The position numbers and the translations under genes are program-made. Below, piece by piece: positions 54,592 to 64,000 of a stretch of 64,000 bases of DNA. The notes under the pieces were generated by a model. It was not told the origin of the DNA. It saw only the letters and a program-made list of their open reading frames with translations, and searched no databases. This DNA comes from Alopecurus myosuroides (taxonomy: Eukaryota; Streptophyta; Magnoliopsida; Poales; Poaceae): contig CM054060.1 in NCBI GenBank assembly GCA_028641055.1, positions 239,844,833-239,908,832 on the forward strand. The letters are read 5' to 3'. Numbering within the stretch: position 1 is the stretch's first letter; every line of letters begins with the position of its first letter.

Positions 54592-56468
54592 AGGTTGACC
54601 TTAGGAGACCTTAGTTAGCATGGACGTCAGATAGGAAAGAAAAGTATTTTTTGAGTAAAAACCCATTTACTATCTACATTATTTTTATCTAAGGGAATTT
54701 TAGTATATTTTCCCTCCTTATTATCTTTTCAAAAGATTCTAAATGCATATCAAGGGCGTCCTTGAACAGTGGTTCAAAGGGCGGGCCTTACAGAGTTAGT
54801 ATCTCTCTCGGTTAAGAGTTTATTTCTTACTTGTTTGCAACTGCTCCGCTCTGTTTTTGAAACATCTCTCGTCTTTGAAGTTTTCTGTCCAGAAAATAGT
54901 TGGGGTTTCAAAAACAGATTGTTGCATATTTTACCTCTCTCAGTTCAAAGTTTTTATCAAAACTTTACTTCTATTATCTTGTTTCCATCCAAAAGATTTT
55001 ATACTTGCCGATGTCCCGAGAAGACCAAAATAATTGCCTAGCTCTACAGTGACGATGGTCAGAAGTAGATATAGTTCTTCAGCCACTTCTAGGATTTTGG
55101 ATCATCCCCCTACGTAGCTCCAATGGAGCCTTGTTTGTGTGTTTTGGCTTGCTTATGTGTGTCCGTAGGACTTTGTGCTGTTGTGTGGTGTAGAATTTGG
55201 TTCATCTAGGCTTCTATATGTTTGTGGGGTGCTCAAATTTTGCAAGTTTGTGATTGCCCCGCTCTTGTTTTTGAATCGCCGCCTGTTAAATTTTTGCAAG
55301 CAAAACTGTTTTGTATAGCATTCAAAAACAAGAATGTGTTGCTTAGACTTATACTTGTTTTCGCTTCATAATGCGACCCGTCGTGAACCCCCACCATCTC
55401 CCCCACCATCAATGAAAGCACCGTTGTGCCTAATAGTAGAGGACCATCAAGCCACACGAACTGATAGCGTTGCTAACAGTGATGCACTCCAACAGATAAA
55501 TCTCCAACAACGACAACCTTCATAGAAGAAAAGGCATGAAGAAAACCAACCTATACTGACCAAAACCTCTATGTTTTGCCTGTTTGCAAAAGACTCTTTT
55601 TACCATGTTGGCTAAACATTGCACCTTATTATGTCCCCTTTTAAAAGACCAAACTAGAGAAATCCCCTTTTAAAAAGTTATATATCTCCCTCCTCTGGAG
55701 AAAGGTGCAAAAGAAGTCTAGACACGCCATGATGCGCAACCCCCTCAAAAGCCAATCAAAAGAGCACGATTCGATATCCGACGTACGATGACGCTAGTCG
55801 TATCTTGTCGGACAAACATTATTAAATAAAAAGCTAACAAAACTAACATGCTTTGTCTAATCTTAGGATGACACCTAACCAAAGCATGTGAAATACTGAC
55901 AACTCTTTCTAAACCAAGGAATTAAGTGACTTACGGTACCTTTTAATCTAGTTGGTAAAAAGGAAAAGTCACGAGAAAATAAAAGGATAACCTAGTCGTT
56001 TACTAGTCATTAAGATATCAGGTGTATCTACTTTGGAAGCCAAATCTTAGTAGACATGGTAGGTACCATGAAATTCAAGGTTTAGAAATTAAGTGAACGA
56101 TGGAATGGTTATCATGAATCTAGGAAACCGCAGGTTTCCTGTTTTTGTTTCTTTGGTGCTCTTGATTGAAATGAATTTGTGTTTTATTCAATCTTGCTTC
56201 CTAACTTATATGGAGTTGTTAGGACTTGTTATTGTGTTGTAAGCCTTATCTGGTAGCCTTGTGAACCATTAAGATAAGTTATGCTTGTTAAGACTCGTTT
56301 TTCACATACGTGTTAATCTGGGTTTGAGTTGGTTTTAGTTTCGTCGATGTTTGCTTGTTGTCGTGTTACCTACCGTTCTCATGTCCGCTATGAGCCGGTA
56401 TATGTCACGAGCCTTTAAAACCAAGACCACCTTTAGTTATTATCGTCTTACAGCGTTCTTTTTTCAGC
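54592..56468 (+). other. Outer element leader, no gene seen
   Basis: About 1.9 kb between the PBS and the zinc-knuckle frame. Open frames are shorter than 95 codons with no recognisable domain. A second CCTTACAGAGTTAGTATC (54786-54803) imitates the LTR-PBS junction. Long leaders before gag are usual in this clade. Confidence 0.6.
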
Positions 56469-57095
56469 ATGGCCAGCAATCCACCTCCGTCACCTGAGCC
56501 GACAGTTGCTCAACTGTTTGCTCTGTTGAGGGAAATACGTGAAGCCGCTCGAGCTGAGCACATCGCCACCCATGCTATCCTGGAACAGTTGACTCAGCTT
56601 GCCATCACCAACGCTGAGAATACTATGTTCCTTATGAGAGGATACCAGCAACTGCTTGCTGGAGAGAGCCGCAAAAGGAAGATGGTGACGCCAGGAGAAA
56701 CTAGTCTATGGGTGACTGAAGAGTGTTTTGTCTGTGGGACGGAAGGGCATTTCGCTCGTAATTGTCCCCAGAGGGAGTATGATCCGGCTTGGTCGGAGCA
56801 ATCTTCAAGGAGACGGGTGAAAGTCAAGCCTAAAACCAGGGTTTGCTTTGCCTGTAGACAGGAAGGGCACTTGGTTCGCAAATGTCCCAATAAGAACCGT
56901 ATTCTAGCTCATCCTGAAGAAACCCAAGAAACCCAAGAAACCCAGGGTCCAGCCCAGAAGAAACGCAAGAATCTGATGAGTGGACCTCGAGACAGAGATG
57001 ATGTTGCAGGAGCATCTTCGACTCCTGCCATAGCCAATGGTACGTTTCAAACCACACCTGTGAACCCCCTTGTTTTGTTTATCGTCGCACCATGA
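56469..57095 (+). CDS. Short Gag-like protein with two CCHC zinc knuckles (outer element)
   Basis: 208 codons. Residues 12-60 form a helical, Ala/Leu/Glu-rich segment resembling the N-terminal part of Tekay-type Gag. Residues 86-99 (CFVCGTEGHFARNC) and 126-139 (CFACRQEGHLVRKC) are perfect CX2CX4HX4C knuckles separated by a basic linker. The C-terminal part is Gln/Thr/Lys-rich. The capsid domain (Retrotrans_gag) that normally stands between helix and knuckle is missing, and nothing of protease or pol follows. The product could bind nucleic acid but not build a particle alone. The start Met follows TTTTCAGC, which also looks like a splice acceptor, so a leader intron is possible. Confidence 0.8.
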   Translation: MASNPPPSPEPTVAQLFALLREIREAARAEHIATHAILEQLTQLAITNAENTMFLMRGYQQLLAGESRKRKMVTPGETSLWVTEECFVCGTEGHFARNCPQREYDPAWSEQSSRRRVKVKPKTRVCFACRQEGHLVRKCPNKNRILAHPEETQETQETQGPAQKKRKNLMSGPRDRDDVAGASSTPAIANGTFQTTPVNPLVLFIVAP

Positions 57096-58151
57096 GAAAA
57101 CCCGACGTAAATGGGACACTAGAAGTGTCACGTCAGACTAAGTAAAATCTTAAATAGTTAAAGATACTAACAAAAATCTAAAAGGGTTTCAGCTAATTCT
57201 AGTTCGAGGCCTTACATAATTGGAGACCTTACCAAATTAGTAATATAACCTCAGCGAATCGTAAGCTTAAAAGCCTTACGGTGTTGGCTCATCACATCTT
57301 CGTTTAAATGCCCTACAGAAGTGGTATCTAAAACCAAATGCCTTACAAAGTAACTTATAGAGTTGATATGTTGCAGAGTTTGTAATCACCGTTTAAAAAG
57401 AAAACGTGTAATCAACTTTTCCAAAAAACAAAGAGAAAGGTGCCTTAGAATGATTCTATAGCTATTTTGAAGTAGTGAAAGGTTGGAAAAAAAATATTAG
57501 AGGGGTAATCTATGATCATTACTAGGCGACAATATCTCCCGTATGTATGTGTTGAAGGAACCAGATTCTACAGTATGAGATAGTAGAACTCGTTTGAGGC
57601 TTAGAAAGATTGGTGGATATATATTGATGATGATAGATTTTAGGAAAAATCATTATGAGCCTGGAGTTTCTGAAAGAAACCTTATATAGATGATAGTACT
57701 CAGAGTTGTTATAGCTTTATGATCTAGATAAACTACCTTTGAGGAAAACAAATGTTTTGGGATTTTAACTATTTTAGGTTAAGAGGAAGGTAGTGGATTT
57801 TCCTGGATTTTGGACGGTGAGCAATGGAAAGCTCATACTTTTTAATTGATGATGGATATCCATTAGATTGATCATTGAGTGGTACGCAAATAGAGCTTAT
57901 GACTAAAGAATAACCACTGGTTGGACATCATGGTTTTAAGGAGCAATATGTTCGAGGTTTAGACCATGGCACCCAAACCTTTGTAAAGAAGACAAATTTA
58001 CCAGGAAATTCTGGTAAGAAAAATCAAAGGGGGGGAAGCCCCTGTAAATAAGGTTACAAAACACCAACACAGGTTTTGTAAAAAAATCATCTAACATTGT
58101 TATTTGACCATACCCTCTTTTCGCTTGCCTGCGAATCTCGGGACGAGATTC
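57096..58151. other. Outer element non-coding internal 3' part
   Basis: No domain of protease, RT, RNase H or integrase is recognisable in any frame. Three to four CCTTAC-type phrases resembling the LTR-PBS junction occur at 57210, 57274, 57311 and 57341. The region may be shredded pol sequence or filler. Confidence 0.6.
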
Positions 58152-58168
58152 TGGTAAGGGGGGAAGGT
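58152..58168 (+). promoter_or_regulatory. Polypurine tract of the outer element
   Basis: TGGTAAGGGGGGAAGG directly precedes the right LTR start TGTCACATCC with two bases between. Together with the PBS at 54579 it fixes the plus orientation. Confidence 0.85.
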
Positions 58169-58169
58169 C

Positions 58170-61100
58170 TGTCACATCCCAGTTTTTAGACCCTTGATCT
58201 GTGCTCAAGAAGACAACTATTAGGGCCAACAAAGTAATGTTTACAACAACATGATTGTTTTAAATAACTTGTGTTATGATCCTAATCATATTTGCAACAT
58301 AAGTTTTGTTTCATTATAAAACCAACACCTTATGTTTCTGAAAAATATTCCTGATATTTTTCCCTAATGTTTTCTTATTAATACTTGAGTGGTTTTTCTT
58401 TCCAAGACTTGGACCATTCTTGTTTGCATCTTAAAACAAACTTTTAACCTTGTTGGATCCAAGAAAACAAGTTTCCAAGATGATCTATGAAGGTTTTCTT
58501 TTAACTTTCCTATAGAAAACAATTCCTGAAAATAAAGCCAAGTACCTGTTTTCTACCATTGTTTTCACCAAGCTAGAGATTGTTATTTTGTGATTTCTTG
58601 ACTTCTAATTAATCCTTGTTATATGTACTACAAATCCATAAGCTCACTTTTATTTTGGGATAAATAAAAACTATCTTTTGCTTGTTGTTTTTGTGGTATA
58701 AAATTAAGGCAGTTTTTAGAAACAGATAAAAACAGAAAGTATACCTTTTTCCACATTGTTTTCATGGCCTTAAACTATTTCAAAATGGTTTCCAAAAGTT
58801 GTTTCTGAAAGTATATAACATGGTTAACAAGTCCATGTTTTGAAAACAAATTTTGGAGAGCTTTTGAACCCTGAAAACAACTCCAACTTTTGCTATCTCT
58901 GTCTGCTGTTCCAGCACTTTTCTGACAGAACAGTGATTACACTTTTAAACTTGATGATTGATCTTGTGTGTACTGATCCAAGCTTAGCCACTTTGCCATT
59001 TCGAAAGCAATGATACTAGGCTTCTAGAAGGTGGCATTGGATCCCCATTTGGCCGGCTAGGGAGGGAATAGAGTGAGGTGGAAGTTGACTAAATGGTGAG
59101 GTCACACATAGTGGTTGGAATAGTTGCATTTTCACTTTTGCCCATCCCTTGGCCCTTACTGTGGCCTTGCTCACACCCTTGTACCAATATTCACCTCAGG
59201 GCACCAGTTAGAAGCTAGGCCACCCGTGGAGAAACCCCAAGGGGCAAGGCAAGCCCATGCCTTTGCCAAACCGAGCACACCCACTTTGACTCGAGCCTAC
59301 ACAGCCCCAGAGGGCAAACCCTCACGCCCTGCCCTCCCTCACAACTCCCTCTGCCTCCCCAAAGCAAAACAGAGCCTAGCCCGAGCCCCTGGAGCGAGCA
59401 CGGGCCGTGTACTCGCCGGCGGTCACCACCTCGGGCACGACACGGTGCAGCTCGGCCCGAGCCCTCTCTTCCCCTCCCACTGCCGTGGATGGACTCCTCT
59501 AATCCCCTAGACCCTTTCTGACATATTCCCGGGATCCCTCGTGCGCAGGTTGGCCGCCGCCGTCCAACTCGCCGCCACGGGCATCACCTGGAGCGCCGCC
59601 GCTAGGAGCCGCGCCGGCTGCTGCGGAGACCTCCCCTCAACGCCCCTGCACCCCGGCAACACCACCGAGTGCCCACAACCCTTCCCCGAGCTCCCCACGG
59701 TGAGCCACGGCCGCGCCTCGTTTTTTTTCCGTCGGGCAGAGAGAGAGTGGGTCGGGAGGAAGGAGACGAACCAGCGCCGTCGATCTGATGATCAACGGGC
59801 GAGCTTGAACGAACCCTTTCCCGCGCCGTTTCCCGCGCGCGCACCGCAGGTGGGCTGCGCTGCCGCTAGCTGGGCCGCGCCCGCGCAGTTCCGGCCCACC
59901 CGCACGATTGTTTATCTCATTTGATTTTTGGCAGATTCAGGTGCAGTTACTTTAGGCTTGTGAAAAATATAAAACCTGCACAATAAAATCTGAGAAAAAT
60001 CATGGACATACATACATGAAATCCAAGCCATGCCAAAGTTGCAGGTCTGGATTTGGGCAAAGATGTTGGACACAATGACTGTTTTGCCACAGACTATCTC
60101 TGAGGATGTTTTGGACATAACTTTTAAAATATATAATCAAATGGAACAAACTCAACTGATCTGGATAGGTATTGAAAATATCTATCCAATAAGCCAAACC
60201 TCACATCAAGGAGAGTTGTAGAATGAAAATGCCATCCAAATTGCTAAAGGACCAGTAGCCTTTTCTTTGATTTTTATAAGGAGTTTAAAATGAATTTTGG
60301 AGCAAACCCAATTGGATGAGTTTGGTATTGAGTGGATATACCTTATCCTAGCTTAGATTAATTTTTTGAGCTCTAGATTATTTTTGGTGGACAGATCTAG
60401 AAACAGAAGCTTTTCTGTTTGGACTTCTTTATTTGTTTTTGTTAAAATGAAATGCTTGGTTGACTTAATCCTTGTTCCTAGGATGAAGAGATGTGTTGAA
60501 CCTTGTTATTAGGTTGTTTACTTGCAGTACATCTACCACACAAAGTGTGTGCATGTTTGCAATATATTATGGCTAAAGAAGTAGCATATGTTGTTTCACT
60601 AGATTATTTATTTGATGTTTTGTGTGAACCAACTCCTTGTGTGCTTGTTACCTATTTTTGTGCTATGATTGTGTTGAGTCCAGTACCATTTTGGTACTGT
60701 GATTTATATGCTACTATCTTCAGTAACTTGCATGTGATCTTATAGCAAAGCATGAGTAGCATTTGTTATTGTTCTAGTGTTTATTCTTTGGGATTATTGT
60801 GAGGGCTAGATCCTTGTGTTAATACCTTGATAATTTTTGTGCTATGTTTGCTATAGATCCAGTACCATTTTGGTACTGTTATTTTGATGTTTTTGTCTCT
60901 GATAGCTTGCATGTATTTTTTTTTAGGTGAAGCATGTGTAGGTTTTGTTATTCTTATGCACTAGTCTTGTATGTACTAGAATAAATAGCATTGTTTTATT
61001 TATTTTGCTATACTAATTTTTGTCATGAGTAACCAGAGGCTTAGAACCTCATTTACCTTGATTTTAAATGGGCCCATAACCCACTGGTCCCATTGCATCT

Positions 61101-64000
61101 TGGTTGTGGATGAAAATTCCCAACTATGCACATGTGAGAAATTAACATGTTTTCATTATGTGGTTGATAGGAATATTTTCCACCATGGAAAATATAATGG
61201 TTTGTTTTCACTTATGCAAGTGAGAAGTTTATTTATTATAAGTATCTACTAGTATGTTAGGTGTGATCCATTCGTTAGCATAATATTCCTTAGGAGTATC
61301 TTGTTAAGAGATTATTCACTATTGAGTGCTAAATTAAATTGTTTGCAAACAAAATGAATTCCTTTTGATTGATAGATTGTTTGTGGATGATTTTAAATTG
61401 AGTGTTTGGATTTTTGAAAAGGTTTAGATAAATTTTCTTTTGTTGCATAGCTACTGGTTGTGTAAGTTATACCTTGCTTGCTTGCTAGTAATTGTTTAAG
61501 AAAAACATAAATTGCTAGAATTAATTTATGCATGCTTAATAGTTGTTTCATGGGATTGTTTTGATGTTGTGCTTGCTAGCATGTGTAAGTTTTGTGTACT
61601 GTTATTAGGTACATTTTATGATCATGACTTGCTTGTTTAGAATTAAGCATCATAGTAACATTGTTTGCTTCTCTAGTGTTGAACTAGTGTCCCCACTAGA
61701 AAATGGTGAATTTTGCTCTAGTGTTGTCATTTTTTGTCTTATGAGTGTATGAGTTTATTATAGCATATTTATGAAGTTATTACTTCTGTTATGATGCCAT
61801 GAATCATTTAGTTTCTTGTGCTATAGTTGTAGAATACAAATATTCCTTATAGCATGTTTGTATAGAATTTCCATACTAGTATGCTATGAGTGCAGTTTTG
61901 TTTTTATGTTATTTAATAAGATTATTGTCTTGAGTGAAGATTGTGTTTTAGACTATTTTTATGAATAGATTCATTGGTGATTAGCTACTGGTTGGTTGCT
62001 AAATTTTCATGATTGATGGATTCCAAAACTTCTAGTAAACAATAACATAGTGAATAAATAGTCTATTCAATTGTGGTGTGTTTGCTTGTTGTTTGGATTT
62101 TCTTGGAATGTTTTACCTTAGCATGTGTTTATAATTGTGTTATGATTGTGCTTAAGAGTATCTTGTGAAACTAAAACATCCAACTAAAATCATGAACGCA
62201 TCAAGTGATAGTTGCTTGTGGTGAGTAATACCCACTGCCATGGGTATAATTCTGTCTGTTTGTTTTACCTTAGCAACCTAACCCTTTTCACCCACAAGCT
62301 ATATTTTTAGCTTCTTATATATCTTGTTATGAGAGTGGTACACCACTCCATATATGGTATGTATGATGTGGGATATGGTTTTCTAAACCATACTCAGTGC
62401 CTGACGACAGTTTTGGACCGTGAGAGTTATGTGAGATAGTTTTCGCGTTATTGTTTCGAGAGAACTCGAGAATGAACAATTGTTGCTGTATGTGTTTCTT
62501 AGCTTAGTTGTTTGTCTTTTAGACCTGAGTGTGTGTCTTTTATTTCCTTTACGACGCTAGAACGCGAAGAAGGAGAAGAAGCAGTTGTGGAGCTGTGCGT
62601 CAAGTTCGATTTGCTTCAAGGCCAGGGACATTAAGAGACTTGAGGCAAGCATCCTGATTGCTTGCTGATACAATACTTACCATTATATATCATGCATGTT
62701 TTACCTCTGAAGTTTTACCAAAACTTGATTATCAAAACTATTTTTGATGTGGCTATTACTACTATACTAGTATATAGGTTACTATTATGCCAGTAGTTAA
62801 AACTTGGTAATACCAAGCCCATAGGCCACCTTATGGTATTTATTACCATCAAATATACTAGTCCCTAAGTGGACACCCTAAAATTGTGATTCTACAAAAC
62901 AAAGGCTTTACGGAAAAACCCGGAGAAAAGGCGGATCCTTGTTCTCCGGAGGAATGTGGAAGTGGTCATTTTTGAGAAAGTGGTGTTTTCAAAAATGACA
63001 CATAACCTAGTCTTCGCCGGACAACCTTTACCGTACTGCCACCCTACCCCAACATGGGCACGGGGCTTAACTTGAAGTTTGTTCTTATTAGTGTGTGCTA
63101 TCTCACTTGCTATAAGGGGCGTCGTACCCTCGAACCGAATGTCGTCAAAACTCCCAATGTTGAGGCATATAAAGTGTGGGATTAATTTTCCCTCCGGATG
63201 CATTCATTGAGGCTCCTGGCTAGGCAGGGTGGGACTTGATGCCGGGGAGAACAACCTCAATCGAGAGATAGGCATATACTAGCTTGAACATAGTGGATGG
63301 TTATGATCAGATACCTGATGTTTACATACTGTTGTTACAGTCCGTGGTTGTTTCACGGGAGGTGTACTGGATCTGGTGGATGTGTACACCTCTGCAGAGT
63401 ACAACTTTTTCGAAGAAGCCGCGTCCTCGGATATGGACAGTTGAATGGCCATGTAGCTAGCATTGTGTCAATGTTTTCAAAAAGAAGTTTTTGAAAGGGA
63501 ATTTTGGAACGGAAGTGTTGAACTTGTGAAGTTCGGAAAGGAATGGAAACTTATACCGTGGAGGTATCGTCGATGATGAAAAGCCAGATGATGTTATACA
63601 AAACAAAATGTTTTGCAAAGAAAACCTTTTCTACTCTAAGCAAGAATTCTGGAAGCTGATTCCAAGAAGTTTTGCAAAGAGAAAATATTCTTTAACAAAG
63701 TTTTACAAAACCTCTTGTACATGCGATATCTACAAGAGAAATAAAACTATATTATTTTTCTTCTGAAGTATCTTCTTCAACGAAGATACAGATTAACCTG
63801 ACTGCAACTGTGGTGTCATCTTATATGAACACCATTGATAGTGAACCCTATTTATAGCCTACCTATTCCACCATATAAGCATATTTGCATGTTGGTAAGT
63901 GACATGATGGATGTCTTGCTGAGTACATTCAAATGTACTCATTATGGTTTCGCCCCTGGTATCTACTTATCAGATTTGGAGAAGGAGCCTCCAAAGGAGA
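58170..64000 (+). repeat. Outer element right LTR, truncated by the window end
   Basis: It matches the left LTR from its first base and lacks the inner insertion: GTTTACTTGCAGTACATC is continuous near 60515-60532. Base 64000 corresponds to 54257 in the left LTR, so about 317 bp are missing and the LTR should end near 64317. It carries the 31-bp deletion near 58919. Open frames duplicated here from the left LTR are not genes. Confidence 0.93.

Larger units (their letters stand above)
38101..64000 (+). mobile_element. Outer large-LTR element (Tekay/Del-like), LTR about 6.2 kb, runs out of window
   Basis: Left LTR 38101-54574 (6179 bp without the inner insertion), PBS at 54579, internal region 54575-58169, polypurine tract, right LTR from 58170. 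TGTCACATCCCAG termini, an initiator-Met PBS and a CCHC nucleocapsid fit the Tekay/Del chromovirus clade, by inference. The internal region of about 3.6 kb encodes only a short zinc-knuckle protein, so it is non-autonomous, a LARD-like structure. It sits in the protease region of Tat-2. The last five bases before it, AGCAG (38096-38100), are the expected target duplication. Confidence 0.9.

Overview
This window is intergenic DNA from a large, repeat-rich plant genome, almost certainly a grass. The evidence is the Stowaway-type terminus beginning CTCCCTCCGTTC, a CACTA element with GC-rich subterminal repeats, two Tat-lineage Ty3/gypsy elements, Tekay/Del-like long-LTR elements and a copia element. 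I found no convincing cellular gene, rRNA gene or functional tRNA gene. Every coding segment I recognise belongs to a transposable element.

Left part (1-22450). A decayed En/Spm-type transposase gene (Transposase_24/PF03004-like) runs on the minus strand from about 5190 down to 1207. A 1124-bp non-autonomous CACTA element (1297-2420, TSD ATG) interrupts its 3' end. A complete 9902-bp Tat-type LTR element (5193-15094, TSD AGTAT), here called Tat-1, interrupts its upstream part. The two 455-bp LTRs of Tat-1 look identical. It has a long open Gag-protease frame but no reverse transcriptase, RNase H or integrase, and it carries a spliced antisense gene with its own TATA box. From 16464 to about 20500 there is a head-to-tail array of about 11 copies of a ~360-bp repeat, each carrying a central dyad (CATGGTATG/CATACCATG). 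The stretch 20500-22450 holds nothing I can identify.

Middle part (22451-38100). A 5'-truncated, frameshifted copia element lies on the minus strand (LTR 22451-22615). After about 235 bp of unclassified sequence comes a second Tat element, Tat-2, in minus orientation. Its 3' LTR is 26870-27683. Its pol encodes RT, RNase H, a second archaeal-type RNase H and integrase. On the opposite strand, 28437-33533, it carries a multi-exon gene with an N-terminal domain of the 'putative gypsy type transposon' kind and its own TATA box. Tat-2 is cut inside its protease region at 38100.

Right part (38101-64000). An element with LTRs of about 6.2 kb starts at 38101, here called the outer element. Its internal region (54575-58169) encodes only a short protein with two CCHC zinc knuckles. 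The right LTR starts at 58170 and leaves the window about 317 bp before its expected end. Its left LTR is split at 40488 by a second large-LTR element, the inner element (40489-50778, minus orientation, TSD CTTGC). That one has 4.6-kb LTRs and an internal region of only 1015 bp, holding a protease remnant joined to the end of an integrase region. The right outer LTR preserves the empty insertion site near 60520, which confirms the nesting.

The order of events is readable: Tat-2, then the outer element inside Tat-2, then the inner element inside the outer left LTR. The divergence seen by eye between LTR pairs agrees: about 17 substitutions in 5.8 kb for the outer pair and about 6 differences in 4.6 kb for the inner pair. 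Several elements here lack the enzymes needed to move yet inserted recently, so they must have relied on enzymes supplied by other copies.
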